Source: Verrucomicrobiales bacterium
GTDB taxonomy: Bacteria > Verrucomicrobiota > Verrucomicrobiia > Limisphaerales > CAIMTB01
DNA length: 38,976 nt
Assembly: GCA_016795425.1 (NCBI GenBank)
Contig: JAEUHG010000274.1
Location: forward strand, 1 to 38,976
Direction: 5' to 3'
This document shows, piece after piece, positions 24,000-31,771 of this stretch; positions within the stretch are counted from its first letter, which is position 1, and each line of letters begins with the position of its first letter. The notes under the pieces were generated by a model that was not told the DNA's origin, did no database searches, and saw only the letters and a list, made by a program, of their open reading frames with translations. A program made the position numbers and the translations under genes.

Positions 24000-24022
24000 A
24001 AGTGGGGAGCCCTCGCCCACTT
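24000..24022. other. Hairpin in the 264-bp divergent gap
   Basis: AAGTGGG (24000-24006) and CCCACTT (24016-24022) form a perfect 7-bp stem with a 9-nt loop, followed on the + strand by TTCC. It lies between the divergent zinc-ribbon (-) and thioesterase (+) genes, so it could be a leader or operator structure, not a gene-end terminator. Confidence 0.3.
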
Positions 24023-24122
24023 TTCCAGTGGACGTTTTCGCTTCCGGCCGAGAAGGGGCACTCCCGCCGGCATGGACGGCGACCTTGCGGTCCGGTAGAC
24101 CTTGGCTCGCAACGAACGCAGG

Positions 24123-24566
24123 ATGACCACAGGGGCTACAGAGTCGTCGCGGGTCTTGGGGCGGAGTCGGTTCACCTCCGAGTTCCAGGTCCGGCCGGAT
24201 GACATCGACATGTTCCAACACGTGCACAGCAGCAAGTATTTGGATTACGTGCTGGCGGCGCGGGTGGACCAGATGGCGCGTTGCTATGGGATGGCCATGG
24301 AGGAGTTCCTGAAACTGGGATTGGCGTGGTTTCAGAGGTCGGCGCAGCTGGAGTATAAGCGGCCGTTGCGGATGTCCGACCGATTTCAGGTGACCACCTG
24401 GATCGATGGAATGGACAAGGACACCGTGGCGGTGGGATTCGAGATTCGCCGCGCCGAGAACCAGAAGCTGTGTTGCGACGGCCGGTGCGAGTACACCCTG
24501 GTCAACGTGGCCACCGGCCGGGCGGAGGTTATTCCAGACTCGATTGCGACGAAGTATGCCGTTTGA
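24123..24566 (+). CDS. Acyl-CoA thioesterase (hotdog, YbgC/FadM-like)
   Basis: The 147-residue protein is a single hotdog domain: FQVRPDDIDMFQHVHSSKYLDYV matches the D-x-D...H-V-x-x-x-x-Y active-site segment of 4-hydroxybenzoyl-CoA thioesterase-like enzymes, which hydrolyse acyl-CoA esters in the cytoplasm. Further typical segments are SAQLEYKRPLRMSDRFQV and the strand CDGRCEYTLVNVATGRA. The ATG at 24123 was chosen over an in-frame TTG at 24102. The end overlaps the next gene by 11 nt, suggesting coupling. The usual Asn after HV is replaced (HVHSS instead of HVNN), so substrate range may differ. Confidence 0.85.
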   Translation: MTTGATESSRVLGRSRFTSEFQVRPDDIDMFQHVHSSKYLDYVLAARVDQMARCYGMAMEEFLKLGLAWFQRSAQLEYKRPLRMSDRFQVTTWIDGMDKDTVAVGFEIRRAENQKLCCDGRCEYTLVNVATGRAEVIPDSIATKYAV

Positions 24567-25053
24567 AGCCTCGAAAGGACCCCGGTCCCCATCCCGATCC
24601 AAGGTCGCCATCTGGGTGGGAATCTTTGCTGCCGGGGCGGTGGTTCCTCTGCTTTGGGGAATCAACCGATTGGTTCCGGCGCCCAAAAACCTCGGCGCGA
24701 CGGGGGGACGGTTGGCGGCCTGTCCGGATTCACCCAATTGCGTGGCCAGTCTGGCGGAAGACGTTGCGCACGGGATCGAGCCGCTCCGCTTCACCGACGC
24801 GCCCGAAGGCGCGTTGGAGCGGTTGCACCAGTTGGTGTCCGGATTGCGCGGGGTGCGCTTGATCCGTCGCGAGGGAGGGTACGTGCACTACGAATTCCGC
24901 ACCCTGGTGTGTGGCTTCATTGACGACGTGGAGTTTCTGGTTGATCCGGAGAAACAGGTGATTCATGTGCGGTCGGCCTCGCGGGTCGGGTATTCCGACC
25001 TGGGGGCGAACCGGCGGCGGATCGAGGAGATCCGGGGAAGGTGGCGACCGTGA
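24556..25053 (+). CDS. DUF1499 family protein
   Basis: The 165-residue protein has one N-terminal membrane anchor (about residues 17-37) and a DUF1499 domain: LAACPDSPNCVASL, a GVRLIRREGGYVHYEFRT strand, GFIDDVEFLVDP and the strongly conserved HVRSASRVGYSDLGANRRR. The family is widespread but has no firm function. The ATG at 24556 overlaps the thioesterase stop, so the two genes are probably one transcript. It converges with the small minus-strand gene 21 bp downstream. Confidence 0.88.
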   Translation: MPFEASKGPRSPSRSKVAIWVGIFAAGAVVPLLWGINRLVPAPKNLGATGGRLAACPDSPNCVASLAEDVAHGIEPLRFTDAPEGALERLHQLVSGLRGVRLIRREGGYVHYEFRTLVCGFIDDVEFLVDPEKQVIHVRSASRVGYSDLGANRRRIEEIRGRWRP

Positions 25054-25074
25054 CAGGCGCGTTGCCGGTTGGAA

Positions 25075-25326
25075 TCAGTGGCCGCATTGGCCGTGTTGAT
25101 TTTCGGATTCGCGCCCGAGGAGAAAGAGCCGGGCTTTTTCGTAGCTCTTGCGTTGGAGGTAATGCCGAAGGTCGGGGGCGGCATCGGGAGGCATCTGGGC
25201 GGTCAATTGGTCGAGCTTCTCGAGCAGGGGGAGGATGCTGGGTTTGGGCTGGGCGGTGCGGGCCAGGACGGCGGTACGTTCCAGTTCGAGGAGCGTATCG
25301 AGGACGGATCTTTCGAACGAATTCAT
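25075..25326 (-). CDS. Small conserved-looking protein ending in CGH
   Basis: The 83-residue helical protein (MNSFERSVLDTLLELERTAV...) has no signal peptide or membrane segment. It contains APDLRHYLQRKSYEKARLFL and ends ENQHGQCGH. I believe similar small proteins with a KA..FL.GR segment and a CG-type tail exist in Verrucomicrobia, but have no family name. A helical-bundle fold is likely. It is supported by the clean gap between flanking + strand genes and by protein-like composition. The ribosome-binding site is weak. Confidence 0.6.
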   Translation of the reverse strand: MNSFERSVLDTLLELERTAVLARTAQPKPSILPLLEKLDQLTAQMPPDAAPDLRHYLQRKSYEKARLFLLGRESENQHGQCGH

Positions 25327-25453
25327 GGTGCTCAGGTAGCGTTCCTGGGGGCGAAGGCAAGACCTTTGGACCAGGTTTGGGCAAGAATGGGAATGGCGGG
25401 GAGGCGGACTCGCGGTTGCATTTTAGTCAAACCCGGGGCATGGCGAGGCGGAC

Positions 25454-26083
25454 ATGGTGAGGTTCACGATTTTCGGATTCCACGTCACGGTGGAGTTTTG
25501 GTTCTGGATTACGTGCCTGCTGCTGGCGGGCGGGCTCCGACCGGAGGCGTATTCCAGTGTGAGCAACTTGGCGGAGATGGGGATATGGATGATCGCGGCA
25601 TTTTTTTCCGTGCTCGCCCATGAGTTGGGGCATGCCTCGATGGGGCGTCGATTTGGGGCTGATCCGGAGATTGTGCTGCATGGATTTGGCGGGGTGGCCG
25701 TGATGCACGGATCGCGGTTCAACCGTCGCCAGTACCTGCTGATGGTGGCGGCGGGTCCGGCCGCGAGCGTCACGCTGGGGATTCTCGCCCACCTGGTGTT
25801 GCTCTACGTGCCCATCGCCTCGAAGGACGTGGTGGATACCCTGTATGTTGTTCGGGGGATCAACTTCTTCTGGACCTTCATCAACCTGCTGCCGATTCAG
25901 CCGTTGGATGGAGGGTTGCTGCTGCGGACCGCACTGGGGGATCGCCGGTTGAACTTCACCTGCCTGGTGGGCTTTATCGTGGCTACCGGGATGGCATTGC
26001 TCGCGTTATGGGGTGGGGCGGTATTTCTGACCCTGCTGATGGCGATGCTGGCATTTGAGAACTGGCGCATGCGCCCTCGATGA
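25454..26083 (+). CDS. Site-2 protease family (M50) membrane peptidase
   Basis: The 209-residue integral membrane protein has the zinc metalloprotease motif HELGH (H56, E57, H60) in SVLAHELGHASMGRRFG and the second motif NLLPIQPLDGG with the third ligand D152. Four or more hydrophobic segments are visible. Such small M50 proteases cut substrates within the membrane. Start ATG 25454 has GAGGCGG just upstream. The gene is followed after 34 nt by recF, so they may be co-transcribed; no anti-sigma factor or other typical substrate is adjacent. Confidence 0.88.
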   Translation: MVRFTIFGFHVTVEFWFWITCLLLAGGLRPEAYSSVSNLAEMGIWMIAAFFSVLAHELGHASMGRRFGADPEIVLHGFGGVAVMHGSRFNRRQYLLMVAAGPAASVTLGILAHLVLLYVPIASKDVVDTLYVVRGINFFWTFINLLPIQPLDGGLLLRTALGDRRLNFTCLVGFIVATGMALLALWGGAVFLTLLMAMLAFENWRMRPR

Positions 26084-26117
26084 ACTCCCGCGGCTATCGG
26101 CCGCGACCGCTGATCCC

Positions 26118-27233
26118 GTGCACCTGGTTCACCTTCGCCTTCGCGATTTCCGCAACTACGCGCGGCTGGATGTCGAATTGGGGCCCGGCTTCCACCTGTT
26201 CATCGGGGACAATGCGCAGGGCAAAACGAACATCCTCGAAGCCATCTACCTGCTGGCCACCCTGCGCTCGTTTCGCGGCGTGGGCAGCGCGCAAATGGTG
26301 CGGCATGGGGCACGAGGCTATTTCGTCGGCGGCCAATGGATGGCGGAGGTCGCGCACGACGTGAAGATGTATTGGTCCATGCGGGAGCGATCCCTGACCA
26401 TGGACGAACAGCCGGTGCGCCGGTTGTCGGAGTACTACGGACGGTTGCGCTGCGTGGTGTTCTGCACCGAGGACCTGCAATTGGTGAAGGGCGCGTCAAA
26501 AATTCGGCGGCGGTTTCTCGACCTGTTGCTGGCACAGACGCAACCGGGATACCTCACGGCCCTTCAGCGCTACGTGCACGCCCTGCAGTCGCGAAACGCC
26601 CTCCTCAAGCGGCCGGACGCGGATCCCGCTCTGATGGCCCCGTTTACGCAGGAACTGATCACCGCAGGATCGCTGCTGATGGAGCGTCGACGCGCCTTGG
26701 TCCCCGAGTTGTCGACGCTGGCGAAGCAGGCGTACGCACGGATCAGCCTGGACGCCGAGGAATTACGATTGACCTATGCGCCGAGCGTGAAGGCGGATTT
26801 CGCGGTGGAGCTGGCGCAGGCGATGGCGCGGGAACGGGTTTTGCGGGCGACGACGGTGGGTCCGCACCGGGATGACCTTCAGATGCAGCTCAATGAACGT
26901 TCGGCGGCACAATTCTCGAGCGAAGGCCAGAAGCGAACGCTGGCGATTGCGCTGAAGATGGCGCAGGCGGAGTTCCTTACCGGACTGACCGGGGTTCCGC
27001 CGATACTGCTGATTGACGATGTGATGGGGGAACTGGACGCGCGTCGGCGGGCGGGGCTGATGCCGTTACTGGAGCGGACCGAACATCGGCGCGGGCAGGT
27101 GCTCATGACGTGCACCCAGGAGAACTGGCCACGGGACCTGGGTCGGAGTCTGCACCGTTGGGAAGTCCGGGCGGCGCACCTGCGTGCCGCCGCCCCGTCC
27201 CCGGCCACTGGCGAATCGGCACTTCACGGGTAG
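26118..27233 (+). CDS. recF: DNA replication/repair protein RecF
   Basis: The 371-residue SMC-like ATPase starts VHLVHLRLRDFRNYARL, the standard RecF opening, from a GTG at 26118; the frame extends upstream to a TTG at 26055 but that region is not RecF-like. Walker A is GDNAQGKT (30-37), the signature region is SSEGQKRTLAIALK, and Walker B is ILLIDDVMGELD. RecF loads RecA at gaps with RecO and RecR. It is not beside dnaA, dnaN or gyrB here, but sits between a membrane protease and a squalene/phytoene synthase, 14 nt before the latter's start. Confidence 0.93.
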   Translation: MHLVHLRLRDFRNYARLDVELGPGFHLFIGDNAQGKTNILEAIYLLATLRSFRGVGSAQMVRHGARGYFVGGQWMAEVAHDVKMYWSMRERSLTMDEQPVRRLSEYYGRLRCVVFCTEDLQLVKGASKIRRRFLDLLLAQTQPGYLTALQRYVHALQSRNALLKRPDADPALMAPFTQELITAGSLLMERRRALVPELSTLAKQAYARISLDAEELRLTYAPSVKADFAVELAQAMARERVLRATTVGPHRDDLQMQLNERSAAQFSSEGQKRTLAIALKMAQAEFLTGLTGVPPILLIDDVMGELDARRRAGLMPLLERTEHRRGQVLMTCTQENWPRDLGRSLHRWEVRAAHLRAAAPSPATGESALHG

Positions 27234-27247
27234 GATACCACCACCGA

Positions 27248-28267
27248 ATGAGTGCCACCGCGCCAGCTTTGCTGACCGACCTGCTCCGAGAGGTCTCGCG
27301 GTCGTTCTACATCACGCTTCGTGTTCTCCCGGGTCCGGTGAGGCCTCAGATCGGGGTGGCCTACCTGTTGGCGCGGGCGACGGATACGGTGGCGGACTCG
27401 GAGGCGGTGCCGGTCGAGGATCGGTTGCGGTCCCTGGAGGAATTGCGGGACCGGATTGTCGGCGGGCGCGAGGTCGCGGTGGATTTCAGCCATATTCCGG
27501 AGGACGCGGCGACGGTGGGGGAGCGGGCCTTGTTGAGACGGATTGAGGAGGCGGTATCGTTGCTGAATGGGTTTTCCTGTTTCGATCGCTGCTGTATTCG
27601 CCAAGTGCTCGACACGATCGTGAGCGGGCAGGCGAAGGACCTGGAGCGGTTCCATGCCGCCAATGGGACGCGCCTGACGGCCCTGCAGACCTCCGATGAA
27701 TTGGACGACTACACGTTTCGCGTGGCTGGGTGCGTCGGGGAATTCTGGACGCGATTGTGTCGGCAGCATCTCTATCCCAAGGCCAAATTGGAAGTGGGGC
27801 AATATTGCCGGGACGCCGTCCGGTTCGGGAAGGGCCTGCAGCGCGTCAACATCCTGAGAGATCTGCCGGTGGATTTGCGAAAAGGACGGTGTTATGTCCC
27901 GGTGGACGGACTGAACCGCCACGCCTTGCGGCCAGCGGACCTATTGGATCCGGTGAACGAGATTCGGTTTCGCGCGCTGTATCGCGAGCACCTGGAGGTG
28001 GCGGCAGAGGAATTGAAGGCCGGGTGGCGGTACACCTGCGCGACGCCGCGCGAGCAATTCCGGGTGCGCCTGGCCTGCGCATTGCCACTGTTGATTGGCG
28101 CGGAGACCTTGAGACTCCTGGCGGTGGGAAATGTCTTGGACGGGAAACGGCGGATCAAGGTTCCGCGGAACCGGGTGAAACACCTGCTGCTGCAGGCGAC
28201 CCTTTGGCATCCCTTTCGACGCCGTTGGGAAGCGTTGTTTGATGCCACCCTGCCGGCGGCGCGGTGA
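27248..28267 (+). CDS. Squalene/phytoene synthase family protein
   Basis: The 339-residue protein is a trans-isoprenyl diphosphate synthase of the head-to-head type. The first Asp-rich motif is D46-TVA-D50 in LLARATDTVADS and the second is D205-LPV-D209 in RVNILRDLPVDLRKGRCYVP. SRSFY near the N-terminus and YTFRVAGCVGEFW are also typical. It condenses two prenyl diphosphates, giving squalene or phytoene. No hopanoid or carotenoid gene is adjacent, so the product is not decided; the sequence could be either. The ATG at 27248 was chosen because the upstream open frame overlaps recF. It converges closely on the zinc-ribbon gene. Confidence 0.88.
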   Translation: MSATAPALLTDLLREVSRSFYITLRVLPGPVRPQIGVAYLLARATDTVADSEAVPVEDRLRSLEELRDRIVGGREVAVDFSHIPEDAATVGERALLRRIEEAVSLLNGFSCFDRCCIRQVLDTIVSGQAKDLERFHAANGTRLTALQTSDELDDYTFRVAGCVGEFWTRLCRQHLYPKAKLEVGQYCRDAVRFGKGLQRVNILRDLPVDLRKGRCYVPVDGLNRHALRPADLLDPVNEIRFRALYREHLEVAAEELKAGWRYTCATPREQFRVRLACALPLLIGAETLRLLAVGNVLDGKRRIKVPRNRVKHLLLQATLWHPFRRRWEALFDATLPAAR

Positions 28268-28273
28268 GTGGAT

Positions 28274-29371
28274 TCACTGCTGAGCCGCAACGACGATGAT
28301 GCCGATCAGGATCAACGCGGCGAGCACGGCGAGGGTGATCTTGATCCAGCTGTAAGGCCGGTCGCCGGCGATGGCGCCGCTGCATCCGTTGGCCACCACC
28401 TGATAGCTCTTGCGGCCGTAGTCGTAGGTAAGCAGCCAGACCGGAACGAGGATGTGCTTGAAGGTCTGGCCGGAGTAGTCGGCGGCCACGCGGAGATTGC
28501 GGTGCGTGTCGCCTGGAACCTGAGAGGCGCAGAGGTTGCGCACCTTGGCATCCATGACAGAACGCGAATGCTGCGCGGCGGCGACAAGGTCCAGCTGGTA
28601 TTGTTCGACGACCCAGCCGGCGACGTAACCCGGGTCGTAGGGTTTCAACTCGGTGGTGGTCGGAAAGGGTTCGATCTTGGCGAGGAGATCGCCGCGGACG
28701 CCCTTTGAGGCCGAGACCAGTTCGTCATCGAAGAAGTGGTCCAGGTCCCCCGAGCTGGGGACCCACCGGACCTTCCGCACCTGGCGTGTCTGCGTCTTTC
28801 CCTGGGCGTCGCGATAGGTCTCGGTGACATAGTAATAGTAGCCGGATTCGGCGGTCCAATCGGCATGGACCTGAGCGTCGAAGGTCCAGTAAGGGAGATA
28901 CACCCCGTGAACCGTATCGGTGATGGCGCGACTCTTGAGTTTATTGGGGGCAAACCAGCGGGTGGCGTACCAGCGGCGCATCGAATCCCGGACTTGGTTT
29001 TCCGGGATCTTGAAGGGGAGGAGGCTGGCGGGGCGGATGGGGGCCTGCTGTTCCTCGAACGGGACGATGGCGGGAGATCCGCAAAAATCGCAGCGTTGCG
29101 CCACGCGTTTGGGGTCGAAGACGGAGATTGCGTTGCAGTTCTGGCAACGGACGGATTTGGTGACGGCTTTCCAACCGCGCTGTTCGGGGGTGAGTTGGCG
29201 CAGGGCTGAAACGAGGTCGGATTCCTCAATCAATGTTCCGTCCGCACTGAGTTTGGCGGGCGAGACGGTGGAGCAGTAGGGGCAGACCAGCGCCTGTTTG
29301 GAGGGTTCCCAGCGGGCGTCGGCGCCACAGGCCGGGCAGGCGAACTTGTTGAGGGCGTTCAGTTCGGCCAT
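28274..29371 (-). CDS. Membrane-anchored double zinc-ribbon protein
   Basis: The 365-residue protein has two zinc ribbons at the N-terminus: CPACG...CPYC (about residues 12-33) and CQNC...CDFCG (about 76-98). A long beta-rich central region follows (VYLPYWTFDAQVHADW, YYYYVTETYRDAQGKTQT), and one transmembrane helix closes the protein (about 342-362). This layout resembles TFIIB-type zinc-ribbon membrane proteins such as B. subtilis YdjG (from memory). It follows the SPFH gene by 78 nt on the same strand, and a similar SPFH/zinc-ribbon pairing occurs in the ydj operon. It is probably a membrane-associated partner of the SPFH protein. Confidence 0.75.
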   Translation of the reverse strand: MAELNALNKFACPACGADARWEPSKQALVCPYCSTVSPAKLSADGTLIEESDLVSALRQLTPEQRGWKAVTKSVRCQNCNAISVFDPKRVAQRCDFCGSPAIVPFEEQQAPIRPASLLPFKIPENQVRDSMRRWYATRWFAPNKLKSRAITDTVHGVYLPYWTFDAQVHADWTAESGYYYYVTETYRDAQGKTQTRQVRKVRWVPSSGDLDHFFDDELVSASKGVRGDLLAKIEPFPTTTELKPYDPGYVAGWVVEQYQLDLVAAAQHSRSVMDAKVRNLCASQVPGDTHRNLRVAADYSGQTFKHILVPVWLLTYDYGRKSYQVVANGCSGAIAGDRPYSWIKITLAVLAALILIGIIVVAAQQ

Positions 29372-29449
29372 GGAATATGAGCCTGGGTGGCAGGTGACCC
29401 ACGGACGGGCCGTCCGGCGCCTCCGCGGGTCGATGGCATGGGAAGAGCC

Positions 29450-30550
29450 CTATTGCTTGAGGAATTCCTCGAGGGCGGTCTGCGAAACACGCCAGGCGGT
29501 TCCGATCTTCTTGCCTTTGAGGTCGCCCGCTTCGAGCGTGGCGAGCACGTCGGCTTCCGTGACACCGAGGGCCTGGGCGACTTCGGCCGGGGCGAGCATG
29601 CGCGGGAGCGCGGGCGGGTTGGGTGCGCTGGCACCGGCGCTGGGGGTCGGGGTTTGAGCAGCCGCGGCGGCACCCAGGACGGGGGGCGCGGTGGGAGGTT
29701 GCTGGAACTGCTGGGCGAGCTGTTGCGCCATGGCCAGGCCGATACCCAACTGGGCGGCCGCGCTGCCGGTACCGCCTTCCCCTTTCTCCAATCCCTGGGC
29801 CATCTGGTACTTCACGTAGTCGTTCAGGTTTCCGATGGCGCCCATGCTGGAGCGCTTGTCGATGGCGGCTTCGACCTCGGGCGGGACCGAGGCATTCTCC
29901 AGGATGAAGCTCGTGATCTCGATGCCGTACTTGGTGGTGGTCTGCGGATTGACCAGCGGCAGGATGGCTTCGCCGACCTCCTGGTAGCGCGTGGCGAGGT
30001 CGAGGACCGGGATGCGCGCGCTGGCTACGGCGTCGGAAAAGACACTGACGATGCGGGACCGCATCGTGTCGTGGAATTCGTCCAACCGGAAGTGGTTGTC
30101 CGTTCCGGCCACTTCCTTGAGGAAGACCTTGGGATCAACAATGCGGAAGTCGAAGGTGCCGAAGGCGCGGACTCGGACAATGCCGAAGTCCGGGTCCCGC
30201 ATCATGATGGGATTCGAAGTGCCCCATTTGTTGCCGGAGAAGAGGCGGGTGACGACGTAGTAGACGTCGGCCTTGAAGGGCGATTCGAAGCCGTATTTCC
30301 AGCCTTTGAGACGGCAAAGGATGGGGATGTTGTCGGTGATGAGGTCGTGCTTGCCGGGCCCGAAAGTATCGCCGAATTGGCCGAGGTAGACGAACTGCAC
30401 CATCTGGCTTTCGCGGACGATGAGTTGGGCGCCCCGTTTGATTTCCCGATCCTCATCCGGCCAGCGGAAGCTCAAGGTGTCCCGTGTGTCGTTCTCTTCC
30501 CACTGGATGATTTCCCAAGCCTGTGATTTGAGGAAGTTGAGGATGCTCAT
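29450..30550 (-). CDS. SPFH-domain protein with C-terminal helix-turn-helix
   Basis: The 366-residue protein belongs to the SPFH/virion-core-protein-like family (YdjI type): IIQWEENDTRDTLSFRWP, GAQLIVRESQMVQFVYLGQ, PGKHDLITDNIPIL and KYGIEITSFILENASVPPEVEAAIDKR. Such proteins scaffold membrane domains. The usual C-terminal zinc ribbon is replaced. After a Gln/Pro/Ala-rich linker (about 265-313) comes MLAPAEVAQALGVTEADVLATLEAGDLKGKKIG and WRVSQTALEEFLKQ, which reads as an excisionase/MerR-like helix-turn-helix (HTH_17 style). The ATG at 30550 opens MSILNFLKSQ, the normal start; the longer frame upstream is not family-like. Confidence 0.82.
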   Translation of the reverse strand: MSILNFLKSQAWEIIQWEENDTRDTLSFRWPDEDREIKRGAQLIVRESQMVQFVYLGQFGDTFGPGKHDLITDNIPILCRLKGWKYGFESPFKADVYYVVTRLFSGNKWGTSNPIMMRDPDFGIVRVRAFGTFDFRIVDPKVFLKEVAGTDNHFRLDEFHDTMRSRIVSVFSDAVASARIPVLDLATRYQEVGEAILPLVNPQTTTKYGIEITSFILENASVPPEVEAAIDKRSSMGAIGNLNDYVKYQMAQGLEKGEGGTGSAAAQLGIGLAMAQQLAQQFQQPPTAPPVLGAAAAAQTPTPSAGASAPNPPALPRMLAPAEVAQALGVTEADVLATLEAGDLKGKKIGTAWRVSQTALEEFLKQ

Positions 30551-30658
30551 GCGATACCTGGGCTGAAGATGCCCGACCGCATAGGGGAGTTGCGACAAAC
30601 TGACCAGAAAATTCCTGGTCCAATCTTGGCCGGGACCGGTGAGCCCACGGCCCAACGC

Positions 30659-31771
30659 TCAAGGTTGGCGCGCCGCCGTCTCGTCGGCCACCGCTTCGGC
30701 GAGGTCTTGTTCGCGTCGACGGAACACATAGAGGGCGCCGCCGAGGGCGCTCCACACCAGGCTGCCGGCGTAGGCGACCAGGGAAACGGCCACGGCGGTG
30801 CCGGCGCTGACGCCGATTTCTGGCAGGCTCAGGAGGTAGAGGTAGAGGTAATCCCGCACGCCCAGTCCGTTGGGGGTAACCGGCAGGGCGGAAATGCAGA
30901 TGACCGCCGGGACGATGAGAAAAACCGGACTCAAGGGAACCGAGATTCCGTAACCCCAGATGAGGGTCAGCAATTGGGCGACGCAGACGAAAGTCAGGAC
31001 AAACGAGAGTCCCAGTGCTCTGAAGAGCAGGCTTCGGGCGCGTCCCAGTTTGCGGCAGGCCTCGAGGCCTCGTTCCAGCGTCTCCGCCATCGGCAGGCGG
31101 CGCATCCAGGTCCGGGCGCTCGGGAAGACCTGGGAGACGCCGCCGCGCAGCGAGAAGAGGAGGAACCCACTCGCGGCCCCGAACATTCCAAGAATGACGA
31201 CCGCCAAGGCGATGGTCTTGGAATAGCGCAGCACGAAGTCGGCATTGGGCACGAGCATGACCGCGGCGAAAGCGAGCATGGCGAAGAGCCCGAGAACGCG
31301 GTCCATGAGCACGCTGGTGACGGCTTCAGTCTTGAGGTGATGCGTCACGCGGGCGGCGTAATAGGCCTTGAGGAGGTCGCCGCCGGTGGAACCGAGGAGG
31401 AACGAGTTGAAGAAATGGGCGATGAACGAGATTTCGAGGGTGCGTTTGAATCCGGGATCGAGTCCCTGGGACCGCAGGACGAGGAGCCAGCGCCAGGCAC
31501 CGATGGCGATGGTGGCACCCCACAGCAGGATGGAGGCGATCAACCAACCGGGCTGGACCTGCACGATGGTCTGGCCCAGCGCAACCGGTCCGAGGCGCCA
31601 GACTCGCAGCCACCGTTCGACGCGCGGCAGGGCATCCAGATCCACGTTCTGCGCCGCCAGGATGGTGCGGCATTGGTCATGGAACACCGCATGGAAGGCC
31701 CAGGCGAGGAGGAGTCCCGCGATGCCCAGGCGCCAGGAGACCGACCAAAGTTGCTTGGCTTTGCCTTTCAC
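30659..31771 (-). CDS. Flippase-like membrane protein (LPG synthase TM-region family)
   Basis: The 370-residue protein has about eight transmembrane helices and the motifs of the lysylphosphatidylglycerol-synthase transmembrane/UPF0104 (GtrA-unrelated flippase-like) family: GAWRWLLVLRSQGL, FFNSFLLGSTGGDLLKAYYAAR, VLMDRVLGLFAML and LPVTPNGLGVRDYLYLYL. These proteins are thought to flip lipids or lipid-linked sugars. The GTG at 31771 overlaps the stop of the upstream TIM-barrel gene by 4 nt (GTGA), so I prefer it to a TTG at 31783. Translational coupling suggests the two products act in one pathway, perhaps in envelope lipid or sugar metabolism. Confidence 0.83.
   Translation of the reverse strand: MKGKAKQLWSVSWRLGIAGLLLAWAFHAVFHDQCRTILAAQNVDLDALPRVERWLRVWRLGPVALGQTIVQVQPGWLIASILLWGATIAIGAWRWLLVLRSQGLDPGFKRTLEISFIAHFFNSFLLGSTGGDLLKAYYAARVTHHLKTEAVTSVLMDRVLGLFAMLAFAAVMLVPNADFVLRYSKTIALAVVILGMFGAASGFLLFSLRGGVSQVFPSARTWMRRLPMAETLERGLEACRKLGRARSLLFRALGLSFVLTFVCVAQLLTLIWGYGISVPLSPVFLIVPAVICISALPVTPNGLGVRDYLYLYLLSLPEIGVSAGTAVAVSLVAYAGSLVWSALGGALYVFRRREQDLAEAVADETAARQP

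Noticed and set aside
23619..24794. Reading the FmdB-like gene as a 391-residue protein
   Set aside because: The family starts exactly at MPIYEFHC (23858); the upstream part is antisense to the thioesterase gene.
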